From: CAWCGU01 sp963838095
GTDB lineage: Bacteria; Actinomycetota; Thermoleophilia; Solirubrobacterales; 70-9
Length of the DNA stretch: 64,000 nt
Reading direction: 5' to 3'
NCBI GenBank assembly: GCA_963838095.1
Contig: CAWIPO010000009.1
Location: forward strand, 1-64,000
The translations under genes were made by a program, and so were the position numbers. Each line of letters starts with the position of its first letter. The first letter of the stretch is position 1. The notes beneath the pieces are model-generated. The model saw nothing but the letters and a program-made list of their open reading frames with translations, ran no database searches and was not told the origin of the DNA. This document shows, one piece after another, positions 7,257 to 15,758 of the stretch.

Positions 7257-8756
7257 CTACGCGACGACGGTCTGACGCGGCGCAGCCGGGCTTGATCCGC
7301 CGAGCATCGCCGTGATTTCCTCCGCGGCGACCGGTCGCGAGTAGTGGAAACCCTGACCGAGCACGCAGCCCATCATCGGCCGCCCCTGTCGTCTGCTTTC
7401 GAGTCGATCCAGGATCTGCGGGTTCGGGAGCTCGGTGAGGGGCTCAGGCGCGCCGCGAGCGGTGGATCTGTTGCGTCCCCGGAAGATCTTCGCCATCCGC
7501 AGCAACATCAGCGGATTTCCGCGTGGCTTGATCTTGCCGCGCAGCATCGCCCGGCGCGGATCGCCGCCCCAAGTCGAGGCCTTCAGCCACTCGCGCCACG
7601 TTGTCTCGAGCGTCAGGTCCGCGTCGGCCGACTCGCCCCGTAGGGCGCTGGTGGAGCCGTTGTCGATCACGATGTGCCACGGCGCGGCATCGCTGAAGCG
7701 CCACTGGATCGTGATCGGCTTGCCGTTGACCGCGCTCGTGTCGGCCGAGCGGGCGATCACGTCGAACAGCAGCGCCTGAGCTTCGGGCGAGGAGTCCGGG
7801 TTCGGCACCGGCTGCCCGGTGACGCCAGCCTTCAGCAGCGCAATCGCCCGTCGCGTGCGCTCCTCGACCGGGGCGTCGTGATCGAACGGGAAGACGCCGG
7901 GGGGCATCTCGTCGATCGGATATCCGGCCGCCCGCCACTTGCTCTCCACCGAGCGCAGCCCGAATGCGTAGATGTCCTCGAGCTCGAAGCCGTAGCAGCG
8001 CGTGTACTCGAGGTCCCAGTTCGGCGGCACGAACACGGCCAGCGAGTAAGGGAGCACCTCGCGCAAGAGCTCGACGACGGCGGCCTTGCACTCGTCGCTC
8101 TCCGCGAAGCAGTCCGAGAGCGCCTTGACGCCGAAGCCGATGTGGCGCTGCTCGTCGCGGGAGACGTTGTGCATACCCTCGCTGAAGCCGGGCATCGACC
8201 CTTCCTTGGTGAAGAAGTCCTCGATGAAATGCTGCCCGGGCTGCGCCAGGGTCGCCTCGACCACCATGTGGTATAGCGCGATCGCCTGCGCAAACTTCGG
8301 CAACGACCGGTCGCGGCGCAGCTCGTCCGCCATCCGATCGAGGCGTGCGAAGACGTGCCTGTAGCCCCAGCCGAGCTGCGGCAGCGTGTACGCGAGGCCG
8401 GCGGAGATGTCGCCCTCGACCCCGATCACCTCGCGGAAGAAGCGCGAGAAGAAGACCGCGTGCCGCGCCTCGTCGACCTGCTGGGTGGCGAGGAAGTACT
8501 TCTGCTCCTCCCTCGGGGCGGCGTCGATGTAGGGGGAGAGGTTGTCGGTTACGGAGTCCTCGCCGAAGAAGAACATCGAGTAGGTCCAGAGTGCGCTTCG
8601 CCGCTGCATCTCCGACAGAGCCGCCCAGCCCTCCCTGTCCTGCGAGAAGTCGACCTCCGTCGCCTGCCAGTTGCCCTGCTCCCAGCGGCGATACAGGTCC
8701 TCGTAGCTGATCTGGGCAGCCGGGCTCGAGGAAACGTCAGCGGTCTTTGTGGTCAT
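7257..8756 (-). CDS. Di-iron ferritin-like protein fused to an SCP2 domain, with an EAL-like tail
   Basis: 499 residues. The first 300 form a ribonucleotide-reductase-R2-like four-helix fold with a full ligand set: Glu66, Glu96-x-x-His99 (DEARH), Glu167 and Glu202-x-x-His205 (DEQRH). This suggests a di-iron or mixed-metal oxidase rather than a true R2, since no radical-transfer partner gene is present. Residues about 315-440 resemble an SCP2 sterol-carrier domain that binds lipid (VNGKPITIQWRF; LKASTWGGDPRRAMLRGKIK). The final 30 residues (GCVLGQGFHYSRPVAAEE) match the C-terminal end of EAL phosphodiesterases and look like a graft. The start has a near-perfect Shine-Dalgarno (AAAGGAGGT, complement of 8761-8769). 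Confidence 0.75.
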   Translation of the reverse strand: MTTKTADVSSSPAAQISYEDLYRRWEQGNWQATEVDFSQDREGWAALSEMQRRSALWTYSMFFFGEDSVTDNLSPYIDAAPREEQKYFLATQQVDEARHAVFFSRFFREVIGVEGDISAGLAYTLPQLGWGYRHVFARLDRMADELRRDRSLPKFAQAIALYHMVVEATLAQPGQHFIEDFFTKEGSMPGFSEGMHNVSRDEQRHIGFGVKALSDCFAESDECKAAVVELLREVLPYSLAVFVPPNWDLEYTRCYGFELEDIYAFGLRSVESKWRAAGYPIDEMPPGVFPFDHDAPVEERTRRAIALLKAGVTGQPVPNPDSSPEAQALLFDVIARSADTSAVNGKPITIQWRFSDAAPWHIVIDNGSTSALRGESADADLTLETTWREWLKASTWGGDPRRAMLRGKIKPRGNPLMLLRMAKIFRGRNRSTARGAPEPLTELPNPQILDRLESRRQGRPMMGCVLGQGFHYSRPVAAEEITAMLGGSSPAAPRQTVVA

Positions 8757-8834
8757 CGCAACCTCCTTTCTGCGTGGAGATTAGGGGCCGCCCACCGGCC
8801 GAATCAAGCGATGTGTGAGCCATCGCACAGAGGT

Positions 8835-9685
8835 TCAGTCGAGGCCGCAGGGGCAGACGGCCAGCGCGGTCACGTGGGCGTTTGCGTTCCCGCTGACCGT
8901 GAAGCCGATCAGCTCGATCTCGGCGCCCTCGGAAACCGATCCCTCCGAGAAGAAGATCTCGAGCTTGCCGTCGGGGATCGTGGCGCTGGCCACCTCCGGC
9001 ATCGCCTCCCCGTTCAGCAGCGCCTCGGTCCTGTATCGCCTGCGGGGAGGAGCTGCTCTCCTCGGGGGATCGAGTAGGCCGATAGCAGCAGCACCTCGTC
9101 GGTCGCCGATCGCAGCTGCGTGGTGGCCATCACCGACCCGGAGGGGGTGATGGTCGTTTCGGCGTTGTTGAAGCCGACCGCGTCGACGAGGTCGGTGCCG
9201 GAGATCTGCTCGGGCGCTGCCGGAGTGAAGGTCATCAGCGAGCGTGCCCCGATCACTCCACCCGCCCGGCTGCGTCCCTCCAGGGTGATGTCGCTGTCGC
9301 CGACCGGAAGATCGCACGAGCAGTAGATCGCCGCCACCCGGCCGCCGCCGCCGGTGAACTGCGTCCCCTCGCTGGGCACCGGGTCGCCCTCGATCAGGAT
9401 GCGCAGCTCGGGCACTCCACGCTCGATCACGGCGAGCCCGACGATCAGCGCCTGGCCCGTCCCCTGTGAACGGTTTGTCGCGGTGGCGAGGGTCGTGAAG
9501 TCCGCGCCGCCGCGGAGGGTCGCGTCGGTGGCGATCAGCCCGCCCGCCGGCGGTGCGGGCCCCCGCTCCAGCACCGGGTCCGGGGGGTCGCTCTCGCCGC
9601 ATCCGCTGCCGAGCGCGGTCCCGCTCGCAAGCGTCGCGGTGACGGCGAGCGCGGCAAAGCGTGTACCCCTCGAGCGGCGAGCCAT
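8835..9685 (-). pseudogene. Lipoprotein gene with one frameshift
   Basis: The frame from the ATG at 9685 begins with a lipoprotein-like signal (hydrophobic stretch ending ALGSGCGES) and runs to about 9043. The natural continuation (YRTEALLNGEAMPEVASATI and onward, ending AVCPCGLD at 8835) lies in another frame. One missing base near 9040-9043 joins them into about 283 residues. The product would be a secreted, lipid-anchored beta-rich protein with Cys pairs (IYCSCD, VCPCG). Function unknown. TAGGCT ends ten bases before the ATG. The shift may be a sequencing error. Confidence 0.6.
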
Positions 9686-9757
9686 CTGCAGGCGCAGCCT
9701 ACCCGCCCGGCCGCAGCGCGCGCGCTGCTTCCGATCGCGGGCGGCCGCGCTCGCCGA

Positions 9758-11149
9758 TCAACCCTGCTTCGGTGATGCCCATTCGGCGGCCAGTCGCCCG
9801 GTCAGCTCCTCCGGCAGGGCCTCGGCTGCGATCCTGGTCTGCTCAAGCGAGTCGCGATCGCGGAGGGTCACGGTCCCGTCCTCCATCGTCTGCCCGTCGA
9901 CGGTGACGCCCCACGGGGTGCCGATCTCGTCCTGGCGCCGATAGCGCTTGCCGATCGACCCACCCTCGTCGTACTCCGCTGCGATCACCCCGCGCAGCGA
10001 GTCGAAGATCTTCCGTGCCCGCTCGGGCATTCCCTCCTTCGAGACGAGTGGCAGCACCGCCACCTTCACCGGCGCCAGCCGCGGATGCAGGTGCAGCACC
10101 GTGCGCTTGCGGCCCTCGACCTCCTCGACCTCGTAGGCGTCTGTGATGAAGGCCAGGGCGGCGCGGTCGACGCCCGCCGCGGGCTCGATCACGTGGGGGA
10201 CGTAGCGCTCGCCCGAGTTCTGATCGAAGTACTCGAGCTTCTCGCCCGAGAACTTGGCGTGCTGGGTGAGGTCGAAGTCTCCGCGGTTGGCAATCCCCTC
10301 CAGCTCGGAGAAGCCCATCGGGAACAGGTACTCGATGTCCGAGGTGGCGCTCGAGTAGTGGGAGAGCTCCTCGGGCCCGTGCTCGCGCAGCCGCAGGTGG
10401 TCGGGGCGGAGGCCGAGCTCGGTGTACCAGCGCATGCGTTCGTCCATCCAGTGGCGATGCCACGTTTCCGCCTCGGCGGGAGGGACGAAGAATTCCATTT
10501 CCATCTGCTCGAACTCCCGGGTGCGGAAGATGAAGTTGCCCGGCGTGATCTCGTTCCTGAAGGACTTTCCGATCTGGGCGATCCCGAATGGCGGCTTGCG
10601 GCGCGCGAACTGGACCACGTTCTTGAAGTTGACGAAGATCCCCTGCGCCGTCTCCGGGCGCAGGTAGACCTCCGCGCCCGACTCCTCCACCGGCCCCATG
10701 TGGGTCTTGAACATGAGGTTGAACTGGCGTGGCTCGGACAGCTCCCCTCCGCACTCGGGACAGCGGATTTCCCCCGCGGCGTCTTCGGCCCCGAGCTGCT
10801 CTTCGCGCACGTGGTCCTCGCGCCACCGCTTCTTGCACTTGCCGAGGCACTGGACGAGCGGGTCGGTGAAGCCCTCGAGATGCCCGGACGCCTCCCAGAC
10901 TCGCGGGTGCTGGAGGATCGCCGAGTCGAGCGCGACGATGTCGTCGCGTTCCTGCAGCATCGCCCGCCACCACTCCGCCTTGACGTTGTTCTTCAGCAGC
11001 ACCCCGTAGTGGCCGAAGTCGTAGGTCGATGCAAGGCCGCCGTAGATCTCCGAGGACTGGAAGATGAACCCGCGCCGTTTTGCGAGCGCGACGATCTCGT
11101 CGAGGCTCACCTCGCCGCTGGCTTGGTCGTCTGGTTGAGAATTGCCCAA
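9758..11149 (-). CDS. glyQS: Glycine--tRNA ligase, dimeric class II type
   Basis: 463 residues, the usual length of the alpha2 bacterial/eukaryotic-type enzyme that charges tRNA-Gly. Class II motifs are visible: KSFRNEITPGNFIFRTREFE (motif 2 with catalytic Arg), LRPETAQGIFVNFKN, and an anticodon-binding domain at the C-terminus (APVKVAVLPLV; DEIGTPWGVTVDG). Paired cysteines (CLGKCKK and CPECGG) form a zinc site. The start assigned here is a TTG; a GTG at the codon for Val14 (VSLDEIVALAKRRGF) is an alternative that matches where many homologues begin. Confidence 0.95.
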   Translation of the reverse strand: MGNSQPDDQASGEVSLDEIVALAKRRGFIFQSSEIYGGLASTYDFGHYGVLLKNNVKAEWWRAMLQERDDIVALDSAILQHPRVWEASGHLEGFTDPLVQCLGKCKKRWREDHVREEQLGAEDAAGEIRCPECGGELSEPRQFNLMFKTHMGPVEESGAEVYLRPETAQGIFVNFKNVVQFARRKPPFGIAQIGKSFRNEITPGNFIFRTREFEQMEMEFFVPPAEAETWHRHWMDERMRWYTELGLRPDHLRLREHGPEELSHYSSATSDIEYLFPMGFSELEGIANRGDFDLTQHAKFSGEKLEYFDQNSGERYVPHVIEPAAGVDRAALAFITDAYEVEEVEGRKRTVLHLHPRLAPVKVAVLPLVSKEGMPERARKIFDSLRGVIAAEYDEGGSIGKRYRRQDEIGTPWGVTVDGQTMEDGTVTLRDRDSLEQTRIAAEALPEELTGRLAAEWASPKQG

Positions 11150-11213
11150 TTTGCGTTGACCACCCGGTTGGCGGCTTCAGAAGATCGCCGTGGCGACCGA
11201 TTCAACAGGCAGA

Positions 11214-11372
11214 ATGGCGACCGACGACTGGCCCAATATAGGCCCAGGGGCAAAGGAGCACATGAACGAATTGATCACCTCACCGTTGCGCGTCGGCCGG
11301 CACGTCGCCATCTGGCTGATCTGGCACTCGACGGGGGTCTCGCTGCTTCCCTCCGACGAGCGCGACGACTGA
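11214..11372 (+). CDS. Possible 52-residue peptide
   Basis: An ATG at 11214 opens 52 codons in the 315-base gap between the divergent glycyl-tRNA ligase gene and the FmdB gene. The product is soluble with a short aromatic/hydrophobic centre (VGRHVAIWLIWHSTGVSLLP) and acidic ends. There is no good Shine-Dalgarno and no known family. The rest of the gap holds nothing I can identify apart from GATAAT near 11434, a likely -10 for the FmdB gene. Confidence 0.3.
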   Translation: MATDDWPNIGPGAKEHMNELITSPLRVGRHVAIWLIWHSTGVSLLPSDERDD

Positions 11373-11464
11373 GTCGCCCTCCGACCATCTGGCGCTCGCG
11401 GTAGCCGAGTGCCAGAAGCGCCGCACCCGCCTGCGATAATCCCCCACGCCGGCGAGGATTCCCG

Positions 11465-11764
11465 ATGCCCACCTACGAGTACAAATGCCCCGACGGCCAC
11501 GTGTTCGACGTCGTTCAGAGAATGACCGACCCGCCCGTGACCGAGTGCGAGGTCTGCGGCAAGCCGGTCCAGCAGGTCTACCGCCCGGTGGCGGTGCACT
11601 TCAAGGGGTCTGGGTTCTATACGACGGACTACGCGAAGAAGAAGTCTGGAGGGGGTTCGTCGGACGGGGCATCGAAGGAGTCAGGGTCAAAGGACTCCGG
11701 CTCATCCTCCGACTCGGCCTCGAAGTCCGACAAGGCAGCAAAGACGGCCACAGACGCCTCGTAG
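11465..11764 (+). CDS. FmdB-family zinc-ribbon protein
   Basis: 99 residues. The first 50 are the FmdB zinc ribbon: MPTYEYKCPDGHVFD, then TECEVCGKPVQQVYRPVAVH, with only part of the usual CxxC pairs (Cys at KCP; CEVC). The remaining half is a Gly/Ser/Lys-rich low-complexity tail. FmdB proteins were named from a formamidase operon and are thought to be regulators, but their role is not settled. GAGGA about seven bases before the ATG is the ribosome site. The stop is two bases from the stop of the convergent LCP gene. Confidence 0.85.
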   Translation: MPTYEYKCPDGHVFDVVQRMTDPPVTECEVCGKPVQQVYRPVAVHFKGSGFYTTDYAKKKSGGGSSDGASKESGSKDSGSSSDSASKSDKAAKTATDAS

Positions 11765-11766
11765 CC

Positions 11767-13011
11767 CTACCCCGGCGAGCAAACCGGCGTTCGCGGCGGA
11801 TCCTCCCCCAGCAGCTCCTGCACCGCCCTCAAGCACTCCTCCTGCGGCACTAGCAGGCTCCCACCGGGGCCGAACCCACCGCTTGGCTCCAGGATCTGTG
11901 TCCCGGACTCGCCGCCGATCACCGAGGCGAACAGGAGCTGGGGCATGATCAGCGCCCCCATGCTGCTGACCAGGGCCTGCGGGGCCGTCCAGCCGATGAT
12001 CGGGCCCTTGATGAAGTTGTAGGGGAACCGCAGCGGGCTGGTGAGGCGGCCCTTGATTCCGGAGATCACGGCCTGCTGGAGGCCGGCCCGGAACACGTCC
12101 GGAAGCGCGGCGTCGGCGTTCCCGTCACCGTCGCAGTCGCTGATCCTGGTTCGTGACAGCGCCAGCGCCTCGTCCCCGTTCAGCGTGCTCTCGCCGGCCG
12201 GCAGCTCGAGCGTGATCCCGCCGTTCGCCGCGCCGCCGGAGATCTCCGAGCACACGGGCTCGGCCAGATCGACCTCGATCCCCCCGAGCGCGTCGATGAA
12301 GTCCACGAATCCGCGGAAGTCGACGATCGCCACCTGGTCGATGTCGATCCCGAGGAAGTCCTCGACGGTCCGGACCTGCAACGCAGCTCCGCCGAACGCA
12401 TAGGCCGCGTTGATCTTCTGGGAGTCGTGCCCGGGGATCGCCGCGTAGGTGTCTCGCGGTATTGACAGCTTCTCGAACGCACCGCCGCCCGCGCGCACGA
12501 TCATGATCGTGTCCGCCCGGTAGGGCTCGCACTCGGTGGGCGGGTTCTTCCCCGCGGCCGCGGCTTCGTAGCACTTCTTTGCCGCCTTCTCGCTGTCGGA
12601 GGCGAATTCCGGGGCCCGGACGTCGGTCCCGAGAACGAGGATGTTCTGGGCGCTGAACGCCAGGAACGGGTTCCCGTCGAGGACGTCGTCGACGTTGCCG
12701 GCCAGCTTCGACTTCTGGATCTGCGCCGACAGCGAAAACGCGATCAGGCTCAACAGCACCCAGCCGGCGACTCCAAGGATCACCCACTTCACCCACCCCC
12801 GCTTGCGCTTGGTGGGTGGGGGCTGGGGTTGGCCGGGTGGGGCCGGCTCGTCGGGCTTCTTCGAGCGGCTGACCTTGCCTCGTAGGCCGGCAAGATCAGG
12901 CTTTCCCAGGCCGCCGATCCCCCGCCGCGAGCGGTAGACCTTGTAATCGGGCGATTCCTCAGGGGGCACCTGCCCGCCCTGACCCCCGGGATCGCGGTCA
13001 TCAGCCGCCAT
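11767..13011 (-). CDS. LytR-CpsA-Psr (LCP) family cell-wall ligase
   Basis: 414 residues. A long basic and Pro-rich cytoplasmic region (1-72) leads to one membrane helix (WVKWVILGVAGWVLLSLIAF) and an extracellular LCP domain with its conserved points: NILVLGTDVR, ADTIMIVRA, SIPRDTYA, KINAAYAFGG and, later, RTRISDCDGDGN. LCP enzymes move glycopolymers from a lipid carrier to peptidoglycan, so a role in attaching wall polysaccharide is likely. A Cys pair in the central insert (KKCYEA...TECEPY) could form a disulphide. The gene is divergent from the ROK kinase gene across a 78-base gap. Confidence 0.9.
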   Translation of the reverse strand: MAADDRDPGGQGGQVPPEESPDYKVYRSRRGIGGLGKPDLAGLRGKVSRSKKPDEPAPPGQPQPPPTKRKRGWVKWVILGVAGWVLLSLIAFSLSAQIQKSKLAGNVDDVLDGNPFLAFSAQNILVLGTDVRAPEFASDSEKAAKKCYEAAAAGKNPPTECEPYRADTIMIVRAGGGAFEKLSIPRDTYAAIPGHDSQKINAAYAFGGAALQVRTVEDFLGIDIDQVAIVDFRGFVDFIDALGGIEVDLAEPVCSEISGGAANGGITLELPAGESTLNGDEALALSRTRISDCDGDGNADAALPDVFRAGLQQAVISGIKGRLTSPLRFPYNFIKGPIIGWTAPQALVSSMGALIMPQLLFASVIGGESGTQILEPSGGFGPGGSLLVPQEECLRAVQELLGEDPPRTPVCSPG

Positions 13012-13089
13012 TCAGCGCCAGCGCTCGCTCGGGGCCATCACCAGCTATCAATACTGGCGCATGGATCCCCGGAAAAAGATGGCCCACCG

Positions 13090-14049
13090 ATGAGCGAGGA
13101 GGCGATTGGCGTTGACCTCGGGGGCACGAAGATGGCCGTCGGCGTCGTCGACCGCCTCCAACATGTGCACTACCGCGACACCGAGCCATCCGTTGGGCTG
13201 AGCGAAGAGCGGCTGATCAAGACCCTTGGGAGCGAGCTCGAAGCCGCCATCCAGGCGAGATCGGAGGTGGTGGCGGCGGGCCTCGGCATTCCTTGCACGA
13301 TCGACCGCAAGAAGGGCGTCGCCGTCAACGCGGTCAACCTGCCGTTGAACGACGTCCCCATCCGCGACCTGATGCACGAGCGGATTGGCCTTCCGGTCTT
13401 CATCGACAACGACGCCAACGTCGCCGCGCTTGCCGAGTTCCTTTACGGAGCGGGGCGCGGGTCCCGCAACATGGTGATGCTGACGATCGGAACGGGGATC
13501 GGCGGCGGCCTGGTGCTGAAGGGCCGGCTGTATCGCGGCACCCACGGCGCCGGGGCCGAGCTGGGCCACACCGTGATCGAGGTCGACGGGCCGAAGTGCC
13601 AGGGCAGCTGTCCCAATCGCGGCTGCCTGGAAGCGCTCGCCTCGGGCACCGCACTGGGACGCGAAGGCAGAACCGCCGCCGAGCGCGAGCCGGAGTCGGC
13701 GCTGGGGCGCATGCTCGCCGCCGGTGAGGAGATCACGGGTGTGGAGGTGTCGAAGGCGGCGCTCGATGGGGACGAGGTCGCGCGCGAGGTGGTGGCGCTG
13801 ATCGGCAGCCGCCTTGGCGTCGGTGCCGCTAACTTCGCAAACATCTTCGACCCTGACGTGATCGTGATCGGCGGCGGCGTTATTGCCCTCGGTGACCTCC
13901 TGCTCGACCCGGCACGCGAGGTCCTCGCTTCGCGGGCGCTTCCCCCGATGAACCGAGTCTCGATCGTGCCGGCGGAGCTGGGTCCGGAAGCCGGAATGAT
14001 CGGCGCTGCGGCAATGGCAATGACCGAGCTCGACGAGGAGTCCCACTAG
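13090..14049 (+). CDS. ROK-family sugar kinase (glucokinase type)
   Basis: 319 residues. The phosphate-binding motif VDLGGTKMAVGV is at the N-terminus, FIDNDANVAALAE holds the catalytic Asp, and LTIGTGIGGGLV is the second ATP motif. The ROK zinc/substrate loop (GAGAELGHTVIEVDG then KCQGSCPNRGCLEAL) is complete, which favours a catalytic kinase over a repressor; there is no helix-turn-helix. Glucose is the most likely substrate for this actinobacterial subgroup (inference). It is followed after three bases by rsmI. Confidence 0.9.
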   Translation: MSEEAIGVDLGGTKMAVGVVDRLQHVHYRDTEPSVGLSEERLIKTLGSELEAAIQARSEVVAAGLGIPCTIDRKKGVAVNAVNLPLNDVPIRDLMHERIGLPVFIDNDANVAALAEFLYGAGRGSRNMVMLTIGTGIGGGLVLKGRLYRGTHGAGAELGHTVIEVDGPKCQGSCPNRGCLEALASGTALGREGRTAAEREPESALGRMLAAGEEITGVEVSKAALDGDEVAREVVALIGSRLGVGAANFANIFDPDVIVIGGGVIALGDLLLDPAREVLASRALPPMNRVSIVPAELGPEAGMIGAAAMAMTELDEESH

Positions 14050-14052
14050 CTC

Positions 14053-14952
14053 ATGGCGGTGCGATCGGCGGGAACCCGCACCGGCGACGAGCCGCGCAGA
14101 GCCGTGCGCCGGGGGGCGACCCCCGCAACCGGCCGGCTCACGGTCTGCGCCACCCCGATCGGAAACATGGGCGATCTGACTCCCAGGGTCCGCCAGGCGC
14201 TCGAGGAGGCCGACATCGTCGCCTGCGAGGACACCCGGCTCGCGGGGCGCCTTTTCGAGAAGCTGGAGCTGAAGCCGCCGAAGCTGGTCTCGAACCACGA
14301 CAGCAATGAAGTGCAGCGTGCGCGCCAGCTCGTGCAGTCGATCGAGCGGGGCGCGAAGGTCGCGCTGATCACCGACGCCGGGATGCCCGGAATCTCCGAC
14401 CCCGGCTACCGGCTGATCAAAGCGTGCATCGACCGCTCGCTTGACCTCGAGGTCCTGCCCGGGCCCTCGGCCGTGGTGGCGGCCGTGGTCGCCTCCGGGC
14501 TCCCGGCACATCGCTGGCGCTTCGAGGGCTTCCTCCCGCGCCGCGCCGGCGAGCTCGAGCGGGTGCTCCAGGGCGGCGAGACGGTCGTCGCGTTCGAGTC
14601 GCCCCGGCGGCTCCCGCGCTCGCTTGCCGCACTCGCGGGAATCGCCCCCAACCGGCCGGCCGCTGTCTGCCGCGAGCTGACCAAGCTCCACGAGGAAATC
14701 GCCCGCGGCACCCTGTCGGAGCTTGCGCGGCGATTCCGGGAGGACGTGAAGGGCGAGATCGTGCTCGTGATCGGCCCCGCGGCGGAGTCGGCGGAGGGCG
14801 GGGGAGACTTCACCTTCGCCGTCGACGCCCTGCGCTCGCTGGTCCGCTCGGGCGCGAAACCGCGAGCGGCCGCAAGCGTGGTCGCGGCGCTGACCGGTGC
14901 AAGCGCGAACGATCTTTACACGGCGCTTACGGGGCGGAAGCCGCGGCGGTAG
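14053..14952 (+). CDS. rsmI: 16S rRNA (cytidine-1402 2'-O)-methyltransferase
   Basis: 299 residues. RsmI adds a methyl group to the ribose of C1402 in the ribosomal decoding centre, using SAM. The tetrapyrrole-methylase fold is shown by VCATPIGNMGDLTPRV, EDTRLAGRL, ITDAGMPGISDPGYRLI and LPGPSAVVAAVVASG. The first 28 residues are a basic extension not seen in most RsmI, so the real start may lie further in, although no better start codon with a ribosome site is obvious. The gene begins three bases after the ROK kinase gene and is probably in the same transcript. Confidence 0.93.
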   Translation: MAVRSAGTRTGDEPRRAVRRGATPATGRLTVCATPIGNMGDLTPRVRQALEEADIVACEDTRLAGRLFEKLELKPPKLVSNHDSNEVQRARQLVQSIERGAKVALITDAGMPGISDPGYRLIKACIDRSLDLEVLPGPSAVVAAVVASGLPAHRWRFEGFLPRRAGELERVLQGGETVVAFESPRRLPRSLAALAGIAPNRPAAVCRELTKLHEEIARGTLSELARRFREDVKGEIVLVIGPAAESAEGGGDFTFAVDALRSLVRSGAKPRAAASVVAALTGASANDLYTALTGRKPRR

Positions 14953-14962
14953 TCGCTGGGCG

Positions 14963-14968
14963 TAGAGT
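14963..14968 (+). promoter_or_regulatory. -10 element TAGAGT for the RemA-like gene
   Basis: TAGAGT ends six bases before the ATG at 14975 with no Shine-Dalgarno, so transcription probably begins at the A of the start codon. Confidence 0.6.
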
Positions 14969-14974
14969 TCGCGC

Positions 14975-15235
14975 ATGCCCAAGCGCGATCCGCGGATGGT
15001 TGCCCTTGGTTACGGGCGGTTTGTTCGCGCCGATCGGGTGTTTGCGCTCGTGCCGCTGCCGCCGGAGGAGCGCGGTGACGGGCGTCGCACCTATGTGCAC
15101 GTGGACGGGCTCACCGAGCCGCTGGTCGCCTCGCGCTCCGAGCGCGCCATCCTCACCGACCTCGAGGAGGCGCTACAGGAGGCAGCTGGTGTCCCCCGCC
15201 GCCGGATCGCCAAGGGTCAGGAGAAGCTCCTCTAG
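14975..15235 (+). CDS. RemA/DUF370-like small regulator
   Basis: 86 residues. The core (VALGYGRFVRADRVFALVPL, then YVHVDGLTEPLVASRSERAI) follows the plan of RemA (DUF370), a small DNA-binding activator of biofilm genes in Bacillus: a Gly-x-Gly-x-x-V-x-x-x-R start, a central Thr/Tyr-Val-x-V-D-G strand, and a conserved SRSxxAIL-like end. The similarity is partial, and the ERGDGRR insert and C-terminal basic tail differ. It is therefore a family-level call with function inferred. ATG 14975 is fixed by the TAGAGT element directly upstream. Confidence 0.55.
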   Translation: MPKRDPRMVALGYGRFVRADRVFALVPLPPEERGDGRRTYVHVDGLTEPLVASRSERAILTDLEEALQEAAGVPRRRIAKGQEKLL

Positions 15236-15304
15236 CCCTCAGTCCTTGATCGGGGTCAGGCAGACCGCCATCGTTCGGGTCTCCCGCGTCCGGTGCGCTT
15301 CGGG

Positions 15305-15691
15305 TCAACTCGGCGGTACGTCGCGTCGGTACATCTGGACAGCGCGCGGCCACAGCTTCGCTCGCTGCTCGGGGTTGGCCAGCTTCACCGACACCGGGAC
15401 CGCTCTCCCGTCGACCTCGATCGTTGTCTCGTCCATGTCCCGCAGGTTCAGGAACCAGGCCGGGTGCTTGTGCGCGCCACCCCTCGAGCCGATGACGACG
15501 TAGCGCTCGCCGTCCGGCAGGTACAGCAGCGGGCTCGTGCGCCACTCGCCGCTCTTGCGGCCGACGTGGTCGAGCAGGAGCACGGGGGCGCCGCGAATGC
15601 TTCCGCCGATCCGCCCTCGCGAGAGCCGGAAGGCGAGGACATGGACCCGGGTGAACTGGCCGAAGGCGGCGTTGCGCCAGTTCCAAGCCAT
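15305..15691 (-). CDS. Deazaflavin (F420)-dependent nitroreductase family protein with an early stop
   Basis: 128 residues from the ATG at 15691. The Ddn-type split beta-barrel is recognisable: LLLDHVGRKSGEWRTSPLLY, YVVIGSRGGAHKHPAWFLNL, TIEVDGRAVPV. Such proteins use F420H2 to reduce quinones or nitro compounds. The frame stops at a TGA (15305-15307), but the same frame continues past it with 21 sense codons ending RTMAVCLTPIKD and a second TGA at 15239-15241. That continuation resembles the normal family C-terminus, so the first TGA may be a nonsense change, perhaps of a TGG codon. TAGACT seven bases upstream supports this start. Confidence 0.75.
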   Translation of the reverse strand: MAWNWRNAAFGQFTRVHVLAFRLSRGRIGGSIRGAPVLLLDHVGRKSGEWRTSPLLYLPDGERYVVIGSRGGAHKHPAWFLNLRDMDETTIEVDGRAVPVSVKLANPEQRAKLWPRAVQMYRRDVPPS

Positions 15692-15698
15692 CGAGCGA

Positions 15699-15704
15699 AG
15701 TCTA
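15699..15704 (-). promoter_or_regulatory. -10 element TAGACT for the Ddn-like gene
   Basis: On the minus strand TAGACT ends seven bases before the ATG at 15691, with no Shine-Dalgarno. A plus-strand -10 for metG lies about 40 bases away, so the two promoters are back to back. Confidence 0.55.
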
Positions 15705-15743
15705 TGCCGGGCCGCGCCGCGCCCCACTCGCTGTCGCGGCGTC

Positions 15744-15749
15744 TAAGCT
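15744..15749 (+). promoter_or_regulatory. -10 element TAAGCT for metG
   Basis: TAAGCT ends nine bases before the GTG start of metG, which has no Shine-Dalgarno. Confidence 0.5.
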
Positions 15750-15758
15750 CGCCGATTC

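Noticed and set aside
10085..11404. Long plus-strand frame opposite the glycyl-tRNA ligase gene
   Set aside because: It is the reverse-strand shadow of glyQS; the composition is Arg/Leu/Val-rich with no motif.
13048..14982. Long minus-strand frame opposite the ROK and rsmI genes
   Set aside because: A shadow of two well-recognised genes caused by GC-rich third positions.
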